A stretch of DNA of 64,000 nucleotides from positions 1 to 64,000 of the forward strand of contig JAAYCY010000051.1 in the NCBI GenBank assembly GCA_012729535.1, written 5' to 3'. Source of the stretch: Methanomicrobiales archaeon (GTDB lineage Archaea; Halobacteriota; Methanomicrobia; Methanomicrobiales; Methanospirillaceae). Of the stretch, positions 1 to 7,664 are shown piece after piece (the first letter of the stretch is position 1; every line of letters begins with the position of its first letter). The translations under genes were made by a program, and so were the position numbers. The notes under the pieces were generated by a model. That model worked only from the letters and a program-made list of their open reading frames with translations, had not been told where the DNA came from and did no database searches.

Positions 1-105
1 CTGGTTGTCGATAAAACCAGAGTGACTAAGTTGATGAATATCAATGATGAAATTCGTGGAATTGCACAATTGCTCGGGCCGGAGGTTTTAAAATATTATT
101 CCTGA
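1..105 (+). CDS. C-terminal end of an unidentified protein (partial)
   Basis: Frame 1 is open from the window edge to a TGA at 103-105 and encodes 34 residues ending GPEVLKYYS. The stretch is charged and mostly helical in character, like the end of a soluble protein, and no family can be named from so little. It ends inside the open stretch of the following MFS fragment, which lies in another frame. It may therefore be the end of an intact upstream gene or a product of the rearrangement that truncated the transporter. Coding status is uncertain because 34 open codons can occur by chance. Confidence 0.3.
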   Translation: MVVDKTRVTKLMNINDEIRGIAQLLGPEVLKYYS

Positions 106-859
106 AAATTTACCCGCCGAGTGTCGGCTGCTTCCTGACCTGAAAGGGTTTACCTGGATTGCTATGGGGGCCTGTGTATACTATTTCTTTAGCTGGTGGG
201 AACAGAAACAGGAAAAACCCTTGATTAATCTGACTACCTTCAGGACAAACAGAACCTTTCTCTGTTCAAATATAGCGGCAATGATCAATTACGCAGTAGT
301 ATTTGCCGTAGGGTTTCTCGTTAGCCTTAGTCTGCAGTATAACCGGGGACTGGATCCTGCTACTACCGGTATGATTCTCCTTGCACAACCACTCATCCAG
401 ATGATCGTCTCTCCCCTTTCTGGCCGACTGTCTGACTCAATTGAACCTGCAATTATTGCAACTATCGGAATGGGCATTACCACAATCGGTCTCATTTTTC
501 TCCTTCTTGTGCTTCCTGATTCTCCGGTTATCTTTGTAATTGTCAGTCTTGCAACACTGGGACTTGGATATGGGTTATTTTCTTCTCCGAATACCAATGC
601 GATAATGAGTTCTGTCCATGTGAAAGATCTTGGAATGGCGGCAGGGATGGTTGCTACCATGCGATATGTAGGTCAGATCATCAGTCTTGCCATTGCAATG
701 ATGGTTTTTTCCATATGTATCGGAACTGTTAAAATCACTCCTGAAGTATTCCAGAAACTCGAGTTCAGCACCAGTGTTATATTAACGATTTTTGTTTGTA
801 TTGGATTTGTAGGGATTGTCACTTCTTATATTCGTGGAACGGTCAGGGAAACAGGCTGA
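92..859 (+). pseudogene. MFS drug-exporter fragment (C-terminal half only)
   Basis: The translated product resembles the C-terminal half of EmrB/QacA-type major facilitator drug exporters. It has a short motif of the kind WWEQKQEKPLINL followed by about six hydrophobic helices. Family members are normally about 450-500 residues with 12-14 helices, whereas this frame opens only at 92 after a TAA at 89-91 and its first ATG is at 164 without a convincing ribosome-binding site. The N-terminal half, including the conserved loop 2-3 motif, is absent and another frame ends at 105. The simplest reading is an N-terminally truncated, non-functional gene. A functional half-size transporter cannot be excluded but is unlikely. 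Confidence 0.65.
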
Positions 860-888
860 CTATCTTGTAGGGTATGTAATGTGTATTT

Positions 889-2337
889 TTAAATGACCCA
901 TTTATAACTCTCTTTTTTCAGTTCATCCCTGATATCCCGGTAATTTGGTAATAACTGTTCCACTGTTTTCCAGAACTGTGGGGAGTGATCAGGGTTTTTC
1001 TTATGGGATATTTCATGGGCAACTACATAGTCGACTATATGCGTCGGTGCCATACACAAACGAAGGTTTAAGGTTATACTCCTCGTTGAACAGGCTCCCC
1101 ACTTTGTATTCTGGTTGCGTATTTTTATTTGAGGAACAACAACACCAAGTTTTGATGCAAAAGTTTCAAAGACAGGGAGCGAGTATTTGTAGAGAGATTC
1201 GGCAAAAAACGATGATAATACCTGTTTTATCAGCTCCTTTTCATTAAATTCTGTACATTCTTTTGGAACCGTGATTATCAGTTCCTTTCCCTGCCGGAAC
1301 ATATCAGGATTGTCTCCTCTGTTAATCCTGATAGTAATTTCTTCCCCCATAAATGGCCATACTTCACCATTGCAATATTCTCTTTTTGGAGGGAGTGGGC
1401 GGGTACTCTGTATTGTATGTTCATATATCCACTCCGTTTTCTGGTTTACGAATGTAGTTATATCGGATTTCTTTGCATGTATTGGGCATACAACCAACAC
1501 TTCTCTCTGGCGGTTAATCTTAATGATCAACCGTTTGGCACGTCGGTTATACGTTATTCTGTATGGAATGGTGGAATCTTTATAGTTCACCTGACCAGAG
1601 TCAATTTCTACACTATTCTTTGAATGTGAATGAATTTTTTCTAATTGAGAGATTTCGTTTGTTATTTCAAGCCCAATCCTGTGTGCGATCCAGGAACCCT
1701 GTTTATTGACAAATCCGGCAACTCGTTCAGTTTCAGCATCAAAGGGGGCTGATACCTCAACAGTTCCATCTCCATGGATCTTCAGGGTTGTTCGTTTTAT
1801 TCGGGGATTTCTCCTGATAATATAAGGCACTTCTATCCCATGGATACAGATTCTCTGATGCTCAAGTTCCAGGGGACATTCAGGAAGTGATAGAAAATAT
1901 TGTTTATATATCCAGTCTTGTTCAGTTAACAGAAATTTTTTCAGTTTTTCTGGTGAGATAGGGCCGGGAATTTCGACCCTGAATGTGCCTTTATCGCTAC
2001 ATATGGTGGGTTCCTTTCTCCGCCGGTTTATCACTGTGGTGTAAGGTATATCATATCCCCTGACATGGATAATTCCTCTCTTTACATTATCAGGAGAATT
2101 GGGCCGGATATCCTCTTTTTTTGTGAGAAGTATCTTGAGATAAGCCAGTATTTTTTCTTCTATCGCTTCTTTTTGCGTTCCTACCGGTGCATGAACTGAT
2201 ATTTTTTCTTCACATTGAATGTGAACAAGAATCTTCGATACTTTTTTTGAAAAAATTGTTGAATATGAATATAAATTTCCCTGAAAAAGGACTGATGAAT
2301 GGTAAGATCTGATATCCGTGCTAAGGGAAAATTGCAT
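889..2337 (-). CDS. YgjP/DUF45-type zinc metallopeptidase with repeated N-terminal units
   Basis: The C-terminal part carries the YgjP (M48-like, DUF45) signature: a KWGACS motif near residue 420, then VVAHEISH and a downstream DHSPQFW. The two histidines of HEISH and the third histidine fit a zinc site. Family proteins are usually 230-260 residues, but this one is 482. The extra length is accounted for by repeats of the family's N-terminal beta unit (pattern PY-x-RR-x-K...V-x-P...WI), seen roughly at residues 20-72, 92-150, 163-222 and 252-310. No signal peptide is visible. It stands alone on the minus strand, beyond the MATE gene. The substrate is unknown; a role in protein turnover is inferred from the fold only. 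Confidence 0.8.
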   Translation of the reverse strand: MQFSLSTDIRSYHSSVLFQGNLYSYSTIFSKKVSKILVHIQCEEKISVHAPVGTQKEAIEEKILAYLKILLTKKEDIRPNSPDNVKRGIIHVRGYDIPYTTVINRRRKEPTICSDKGTFRVEIPGPISPEKLKKFLLTEQDWIYKQYFLSLPECPLELEHQRICIHGIEVPYIIRRNPRIKRTTLKIHGDGTVEVSAPFDAETERVAGFVNKQGSWIAHRIGLEITNEISQLEKIHSHSKNSVEIDSGQVNYKDSTIPYRITYNRRAKRLIIKINRQREVLVVCPIHAKKSDITTFVNQKTEWIYEHTIQSTRPLPPKREYCNGEVWPFMGEEITIRINRGDNPDMFRQGKELIITVPKECTEFNEKELIKQVLSSFFAESLYKYSLPVFETFASKLGVVVPQIKIRNQNTKWGACSTRSITLNLRLCMAPTHIVDYVVAHEISHKKNPDHSPQFWKTVEQLLPNYRDIRDELKKESYKWVI

Positions 2338-2553
2338 GATAAAAACTCTCTATTTATTTGTTATTTTAATTATGATATGGTATTCTGTTATGACTAGGCA
2401 TTGATGTCAATACTATAAGGGAGGAAGCGCATCTCCAGTGGAAAAGAAGGGGTGATCATTTTTTATAGCTTTAGTAAATTCTTTGATTCAGTTCAAATAA
2501 TACGAGGCGTGCCTTTATTTCTCATTTTTCAAGAATTAACTACTAGAACAAAT

Positions 2554-3957
2554 TTAGTGGTATTTCAGGAGTCTTGAGAGATACAACCTGGCCCAGACAT
2601 ATCCAAGTGCTCCTCCCAGGATATCTCCTGCAACAATTCCCCACCAGATACCATGTTCACCATACCCTAAAACAATCCCGATTATATAAGCAAATACAGC
2701 AATAAAAAGTAAATTTCTACTAAAGGTCAGGAAAAGAGAAGTTATTCCCTTTCCAACACCCTGGAATAATGAGGAAGACATGATACCTGGAGACACAAAG
2801 GGGTAAAAGAAACACATCGTCGATAGAAAAGCTGCAATAGAAGGTGCAAGATGTGCACTTTCAGGTGAATATGAAAAAATCGAGGCGATGGGCATGGCAA
2901 ATAACCAGGTAATAAGGCTGGTAATTATTGCTACGAAAGCTCCTGTTTTTACCGAATAATTTAGAATGACCGGAAGTTTTTTGAATTTTCTTCCACCAAA
3001 GGATGCTCCGGTGACAGACACAACTGATGTTCCTATAGCCGCAAGGGGAATGATTGCAAACATGACAACCCTCCATCCTGCTGCATATATGGCAACGGCA
3101 TCAGTCCCTGCTACACTAACCAGTAACCCATTAATAATAATGGCAAGAAGTGACATGAGGAAAAATTCAAAACTAGCCGGTATTCCAACTCCTAGGATAT
3201 CATGCATGGTTTTTTGCTTGTAAACAAAAGAAGCCCTGGATAATGTTACATAGGTGTCCCTTTTACCAAAAAACCAGTATAATAGGACGATTGTAACAAA
3301 AATCTGTGATATTATCATTCCCCATGCAGCACCGGATATCCCCATTCCTGCATTGTAAATAAGGAGCGGGTCAAGTATCATGTTCATCACCGCTGATGCG
3401 GCCATGATGTACATCGTCCGTTTTGTGTCTCCTTCAGCACGGAGAATAGCAGATCCTACATTTGTCAGGAGCAGGAGAATGGTTCCAGCAAAAACCACTC
3501 TTCCATATTCGGCAGCAAGTGTAGCCGTTTCACCAGCACCAAAGAGAAAAGCAATCTCCTTCGTCCATAAAAAAAGGGGAATTGTTGCAATTACTGATAT
3601 TATGACCGTTAGAATGATTGCATGAATTGCAGTATTATTTGCTCCTTCGTGGTCATGAGCTCCGATTTTTCTGGCAATCGCTGATGTTGTTCCGGCACCA
3701 AGACCATTTCCAAGACCAATGATTACCAGAAAGAGAGGAGAAATGAACCCGACAGCTGCAAGTGCATCTGAACCAAGACCGGCAACCCAGATAGCATTTA
3801 CGATGTTGTATGTTGAGTACAACATCATTGCGATAATCATTGGACCGGAAAGTTTTCTTATTGCTTTTTCCGGTTCTCCAAGAAGTAATGATACCCCGAT
3901 GGTATCTTGTTTTACTGGTTCTTCTTTGCCTGGAGATTTTGTTGTATCGGATTGCAT
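2554..3957 (-). CDS. MATE-family multidrug/toxin efflux protein
   Basis: This is a 467-residue integral membrane protein with about 12 hydrophobic helices and the typical NAIWVAGLGSDALAAVGF segment near residue 55, which places it among the prokaryotic MATE (DinF/NorM-like) cation antiporters. Members export drugs or metabolites in exchange for Na+ or H+. The start overlaps the end of the upstream marR gene by 46 bp, so the two are almost certainly co-transcribed and translationally coupled. A second MATE gene at 54346-55713 is clearly a paralogue, with the same helix order and many shared motifs, but it is paired with a PadR regulator. The substrate cannot be read from sequence. Confidence 0.9.
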   Translation of the reverse strand: MQSDTTKSPGKEEPVKQDTIGVSLLLGEPEKAIRKLSGPMIIAMMLYSTYNIVNAIWVAGLGSDALAAVGFISPLFLVIIGLGNGLGAGTTSAIARKIGAHDHEGANNTAIHAIILTVIISVIATIPLFLWTKEIAFLFGAGETATLAAEYGRVVFAGTILLLLTNVGSAILRAEGDTKRTMYIMAASAVMNMILDPLLIYNAGMGISGAAWGMIISQIFVTIVLLYWFFGKRDTYVTLSRASFVYKQKTMHDILGVGIPASFEFFLMSLLAIIINGLLVSVAGTDAVAIYAAGWRVVMFAIIPLAAIGTSVVSVTGASFGGRKFKKLPVILNYSVKTGAFVAIITSLITWLFAMPIASIFSYSPESAHLAPSIAAFLSTMCFFYPFVSPGIMSSSLFQGVGKGITSLFLTFSRNLLFIAVFAYIIGIVLGYGEHGIWWGIVAGDILGGALGYVWARLYLSRLLKYH

Positions 3958-4439
3958 GATTCACACTCGAGATTTTTTATCGCTATTATGCTGTTATCAG
4001 CCGCGTTGTGGAGAAAAGAAAGATAACGTGCTTGTTCATCCGGAGAAAGTCCTCTGGTAATCCTTACCTCCCATTGTTCTTCGATTGCAGAAATATCCGG
4101 GGCAATCTTATATGCTTTTTCAGTTAGTGATATTCTAAAGGCACGACGATTGTCAGGATCCACGATACGTGAAATATATCCTGAATCTTCCATTTTTTTC
4201 AGTGTTCTTGCTATGGCACCTTTGTCCAGATGAAAAAATCTTGCCATAGACTCCTGGATGATATCCGGATGGTTCAGGAGGTAGATAAAAATGGGATATT
4301 GAGCAGCAGATAAGTTAAATGGTTTTAATTTCTCGTTTAGGAAAATCACCCTGGCCCTGTTAATTATAGATATTAGAGGACCTGGAGGCAGATAATCTGG
4401 AATATGTGAAGAGAGCACCCGTATATATAATTGTTTCAT
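3912..4439 (-). CDS. MarR-family transcriptional regulator
   Basis: The 175-residue protein has a winged-helix domain: a helix-turn-helix around residues 50-85 (QYPIFIYLLNHPDIIQESMARFFHLDKGAIART) and a wing with DPDNRRAFRISLT, typical of MarR. MarR dimers repress efflux genes and release DNA on binding small phenolic or xenobiotic ligands. The reading frame runs 46 bp into the MATE efflux gene, the classic regulator-pump pair. An imperfect palindrome at 4451-4477 just upstream of its start is the likely autoregulatory operator. Confidence 0.88.
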   Translation of the reverse strand: MKQLYIRVLSSHIPDYLPPGPLISIINRARVIFLNEKLKPFNLSAAQYPIFIYLLNHPDIIQESMARFFHLDKGAIARTLKKMEDSGYISRIVDPDNRRAFRISLTEKAYKIAPDISAIEEQWEVRITRGLSPDEQARYLSFLHNAADNSIIAIKNLECESCNPIQQNLQAKKNQ

Positions 4440-4450
4440 AGAATAAAATG

Positions 4451-4477
4451 TTGCTGTGTCAACAGTTGACGTTGCAA
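4451..4477 (-). promoter_or_regulatory. Putative MarR operator
   Basis: An imperfect inverted repeat has arms 4451-4463 and 4465-4477 around a central base, with 10 of 13 positions paired; the inner core GTCAACAGTTGAC is perfect. It lies 12-38 bp before the marR start and just downstream of an AT-rich TATA-like stretch, so a bound dimer would cover the expected transcription start. Assignment to the adjacent MarR protein is by position and symmetry only. Confidence 0.5.
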
Positions 4478-4560
4478 TAATACAATTCTCTCAACAACTA
4501 AAAGAATAATGCTTCATCAGGGGAGTGAAAAGGATTTTTAGAGTCAAAAAGGGAAAAAAA

Positions 4561-4740
4561 TTACTTTTTTCGGTAAATATTCAGACCAATCTTAATATCT
4601 TCATGTTCAGGAATGGAAATATTGCCTTCTGTTGATGCAATGGTTATTGATTTGCCTGATTTAGATTCACCATAGTCTTTTGATATATCCACCGTGATGG
4701 TAAGAGTACTTCCTTCAACCTTCATCTCAACATTCTTCAT
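4561..4740 (-). CDS. 59-residue small protein of unknown function
   Basis: An ATG at 4738-4740 opens a 59-codon frame ending in TAA at 4561-4563. The product begins MKNVEMKVEGSTLTITVD and ends KIGLNIYRKK. It alternates hydrophobic and polar residues in the way of a small all-beta protein, and contains ISKDYGESKSGKSITIASTEG in the middle. An ATG at codon 6 is an alternative start. The balanced amino-acid composition and clean frame in an otherwise AT-rich gap support coding. I recall similar small proteins in methanogen genomes but could not check. It is flanked by the marR/MATE pair and 500 bp of empty sequence. Confidence 0.6.
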   Translation of the reverse strand: MKNVEMKVEGSTLTITVDISKDYGESKSGKSITIASTEGNISIPEHEDIKIGLNIYRKK

Positions 4741-5246
4741 AAAATATGGTTGACTACCAGAATATATGGAACTTCCCTATAGAGTGCCATATTCAATGAT
4801 CCCTGGTTTACTGCACCATCTCACCTTGTGTAACTATGATGAAATTCTTCGCTTCTAAAAAAATTATTCATCCCGGACCTATATCAATTGCTTAATACCG
4901 GTGCAAACATCTGACATTTTAGTATATGTTACCCGATATCTCTGTGTTTCGATTCGATTTCAGAGAAATTTGTCTCCCTGCCATCGTTACTGAACCACTT
5001 ATAAACCAGGAATATTCCTTTCCCATTCAGCAGTATCTTTGTAATTACTTTTCGACAATTCTTTTCAATCATGCCCGAAATATTAAACCGGAAATCACTC
5101 ACCAGGTGGTAATACTCTTGTGTGGATCAACATCTCCCGTCCTGATAATCCAGAACCCGTTACAAGCGAATTGGTTTTTTTCACTAGGAAGATGAGGGTA
5201 CCAGTCTTGAAGGTCATGACAATACTCATTATCTGTCTATCTGAGT
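4741..5246. other. AT-rich intergenic stretch, no supported gene
   Basis: This roughly 500-bp gap separates the 59-residue gene from the HNH gene. It is AT-rich. One plus-strand frame (4926-5195, 89 codons) is open but has no ribosome-binding site or recognisable composition and is rejected. No strong hairpin or repeat was seen. Confidence 0.5.
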
Positions 5247-6260
5247 TTATTGTATAATTTGCGGGTAAGATTCTTCATTATTCAGAGGAATGGAAGTTTC
5301 TTTAGTATTGTATCTGATTACTACCTTCCCTGAATTGATCTGAACAACAATATTGCCATCATGAATCATTTGATGATGAAAAAAGCAGGTGACCAGCATG
5401 TTATCTGCAGTATCTTTTCCCTCCAAGGATAATGGCTGAATATGATGGACCTCAATAGGTCCGTCTTTTACTTCTCCAGTTAATTTACAGATCTGACATC
5501 TGTTCCCATGGAGATTTTTAACCAGGTAGGAAAGAAAGCGATTTCGTTTCACCTGCATCGGAAGAATTCTCTTTTCCTCCTGTCTTATCAGCGTCCAGAT
5601 ATTATTCCCATTTTTCAGGCATCCGGTTAGTAACTGGTGATACCTGCGTTCAGAAGGAGGACGTGTTATACTTCCGCTTCTCTCAATCAGGTCTTCCCTT
5701 TTTATCTTCAGTGGATTTATAGTGTCACAATAGTCGGGAAAAACATCCAGCAGACGCATGATAAGCAGGGGATCATTCCCACTTAACCTGTCTCTTATAG
5801 TAGGCTTTGCAACAACCGCCTCGAATACTTCAGCAGGACTTATTTCTGCAAGTCCGAATTTTTTCCACCAGGACAGGATTATTTCTAATTCCAGTCGGTC
5901 GGATATCAAAAATTTTAATCTGCCCCGCTTATTCAGAACCATGTTTGCCAATGTGTCAGCTGCATTCAGGTTTATGAGATTCTGGAGGTCTGGTTCACTC
6001 TGGAATAAATCCTGAATAATTTCGGCTGTTCTTTCAAATTCAGGAGAATACGGCCCTTTTGCCTTATAAAAAAGAAATTCAAGAAAGGCAATTAAACCGG
6101 ATGAAACACCCAGTATTTCCTGTTCTGACAGGAAATCATTCTTCAAACACCGTCTCAGGAAAGATGAATAATCAAAAGGAGTATCTGGATCTTTCCCCGC
6201 TACCTCCTTTATTATCTTATCAAAACAAGGTTGATAATTTTGCCATCTAATTATTTTCAT
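5247..6260 (-). CDS. HNH endonuclease-domain protein
   Basis: The C-terminal third carries an HNH nuclease domain: a CQIC zinc-type pair near residue 265, IEVHHIQPLSLEGKDTADNMLVTC, and a final FHHQMIH, giving the catalytic histidine pair, the central Asn and the last His. The N-terminal 230 residues are helical and not recognised. The ATG at 6258-6260 is chosen because the longer frame up to 6575 only shadows the neighbouring metallo-beta-lactamase gene. It follows that gene's stop by 38 bp in the same direction and may share its transcript. Stand-alone HNH proteins of this shape occur in defence and mobile contexts, but no partner methylase or toxin is present, so the role is open. Confidence 0.75.
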   Translation of the reverse strand: MKIIRWQNYQPCFDKIIKEVAGKDPDTPFDYSSFLRRCLKNDFLSEQEILGVSSGLIAFLEFLFYKAKGPYSPEFERTAEIIQDLFQSEPDLQNLINLNAADTLANMVLNKRGRLKFLISDRLELEIILSWWKKFGLAEISPAEVFEAVVAKPTIRDRLSGNDPLLIMRLLDVFPDYCDTINPLKIKREDLIERSGSITRPPSERRYHQLLTGCLKNGNNIWTLIRQEEKRILPMQVKRNRFLSYLVKNLHGNRCQICKLTGEVKDGPIEVHHIQPLSLEGKDTADNMLVTCFFHHQMIHDGNIVVQINSGKVVIRYNTKETSIPLNNEESYPQIIQ

Positions 6261-6298
6261 TGTGGAAGATTCAAGTAGGTGCTCTTGTCTGGGCTTTT

Positions 6299-7246
6299 TC
6301 ACCGTGCGGTAAACACATATTTCGTTCCAACTGTAGAAAGGATAAATTTGTCCGGCATTTTTTTGGCAAAGAGAGTTTGTGCTTCCCATCCGGTACAATG
6401 CATCGGAATAATGTATGCAGGATTTATACTTTCCAGATCCGTTATGGTTGGGGTAATAATTTTTGAAAAGTACGGGCCTGAAAGGTGGAATCCTCCAATT
6501 ATTGCGTGAATCCTGGGAACTCCCGTAATTTTTTGAGCATACCTGATAGAATTTACTATTCCGGCATGTGCACACCCGGAAATTACAACTAATCCCTGGT
6601 CTTTCAGGTTAATAATCACCGATTGATCATCTCTGAAGGAATCCACAACAAATTGTTCTCCTTCTTTTGCTTCAAGGACTGGTGAACCTTTTTCATAGGA
6701 GGTTGTCCGTTCAATTTCACCTGTTAACAGAACATGTTGACTGCATATGAGTGATGGATCTGATGAAAGACTGAGTATTGCTCCTGCATGGGTAATTTCA
6801 TCACGGTTCATTACCGGCAGATTGGTATATGTTTCATCAGGTAGTTTTTTACGCCTGCTGTTAAATGCAGCCGGATGAAGGTTTACCGGGATCCTGCAGG
6901 ATGACTGTCTGAGTACCTGGGTTAAAGCGCCGATATGATCAAAATGTCCGTGACTAATTACAATCTCTTCAATTTCTTCCAGGTTTACGCCTAATGTTTC
7001 TGTATTTTTAAGTAATGCAGACGTTGATCCCCCGGCATCCATGAGTATGGTGTGGGTTTTATTTCCTGAAGATACCCTGATGAAAAATGACAGTCCATGT
7101 TCTGCAAACAATGTCTGACCATACGGTAAAATAGGCCTCTGAATTGTGGGTGTATTTTCAATAAGCAGGAGGTCTGTGTAATTATCAACAAGAGTGATAA
7201 TTGAAACCTCCTCCACAGGGCTGAGAGTATTGATCATATGAATCAC
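6299..7246 (-). CDS. Metallo-beta-lactamase-fold hydrolase (COG1237 type)
   Basis: This 315-residue protein has the metallo-beta-lactamase motif VISHGHFDHIGAL near residue 98, a preceding ILMDAGGS strand, then VVISGCAHAGIVNSI and a later IIGGFHL, matching the COG1237 subgroup. Methanogen members are often annotated as linked to dihydropterin ribofuranosyl-aminobenzene phosphate chemistry in methanopterin synthesis; that link comes from family knowledge and is not shown here. The metal ligands appear intact, in contrast to the degenerate enzyme at 12583-13449. The HNH gene follows 38 bp downstream. Confidence 0.85.
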   Translation of the reverse strand: MIHMINTLSPVEEVSIITLVDNYTDLLLIENTPTIQRPILPYGQTLFAEHGLSFFIRVSSGNKTHTILMDAGGSTSALLKNTETLGVNLEEIEEIVISHGHFDHIGALTQVLRQSSCRIPVNLHPAAFNSRRKKLPDETYTNLPVMNRDEITHAGAILSLSSDPSLICSQHVLLTGEIERTTSYEKGSPVLEAKEGEQFVVDSFRDDQSVIINLKDQGLVVISGCAHAGIVNSIRYAQKITGVPRIHAIIGGFHLSGPYFSKIITPTITDLESINPAYIIPMHCTGWEAQTLFAKKMPDKFILSTVGTKYVFTAR

Positions 7247-7343
7247 TTATTATATGGTAATTTCTCGCATATGAGTAATAACTATCTTCTTGTGTGTCTT
7301 CTTGGAACGAAAAAATAACTGATATTCGGGGTTTCGTGGATAC

Positions 7344-7354
7344 TTATTTAAACT
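7344..7354 (+). promoter_or_regulatory. TATA box before a possible small leaderless gene
   Basis: The sequence TTATTTAAACT is a good archaeal TATA element. The start expected about 25 bp downstream falls near 7375, exactly where a GTG opens a 47-codon frame and where GC-rich inverted repeats begin. The transcript could be a leaderless mRNA, a non-coding RNA or the long leader of the RND gene at 7665. Confidence 0.4.
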
Positions 7355-7374
7355 ATTGTGGTAAATGATGGTTT

Positions 7375-7518
7375 GTGACCCGCCTTTGTATGGTGGTTGC
7401 TGGCGGGCCTTTCATACCGGATGGAATGCATGAGTTGAAATCGTCTCTTATATCACTTATCAACCCTCCATCCGGTTCTAAAAATCTCCTGCTTATGAAA
7501 TATCTGGAAAACAGATAG
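7375..7518 (+). CDS. Possible 47-residue small protein
   Basis: A GTG at 7375 (or ATG at 7390) opens a frame to TAG at 7516-7518. The product contains MVVAGGPFIPDGMHELKSS and ends LLLMKYLENR. It is less AT-rich than its surroundings and sits one TATA-to-start distance behind 7344-7354. The same DNA holds two inverted repeats: CCCGCC/GGCGGG at 7379-7384 and 7402-7407, and a 10-bp pair ACCGGATGGA/TCCATCCGGT at 7416-7425 and 7467-7476. It may therefore be a structured RNA instead. No family was recognised. Confidence 0.35.
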   Translation: MTRLCMVVAGGPFIPDGMHELKSSLISLINPPSGSKNLLLMKYLENR

Positions 7519-7664
7519 AAATGTTATTATAACTACTTTAATGATTCTTAAATAAGAGAATGAATAATTTCACCAGATAAACATTTCATTTTCTTGATTT
7601 TCTTTTGTCAAAAGAATGAAAAAACCATCAATTCGATTAAATATGATACACGGAGCATGGTGCT

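Noticed and set aside
4926-5195. 89-codon plus-strand frame
   Set aside because: No ribosome-binding site, no recognisable motif, and located in AT-rich spacer.
6261-6575. N-terminal extension of the HNH frame
   Set aside because: It only shadows the metallo-beta-lactamase gene in another frame; the ATG at 6258-6260 gives the sensible protein.
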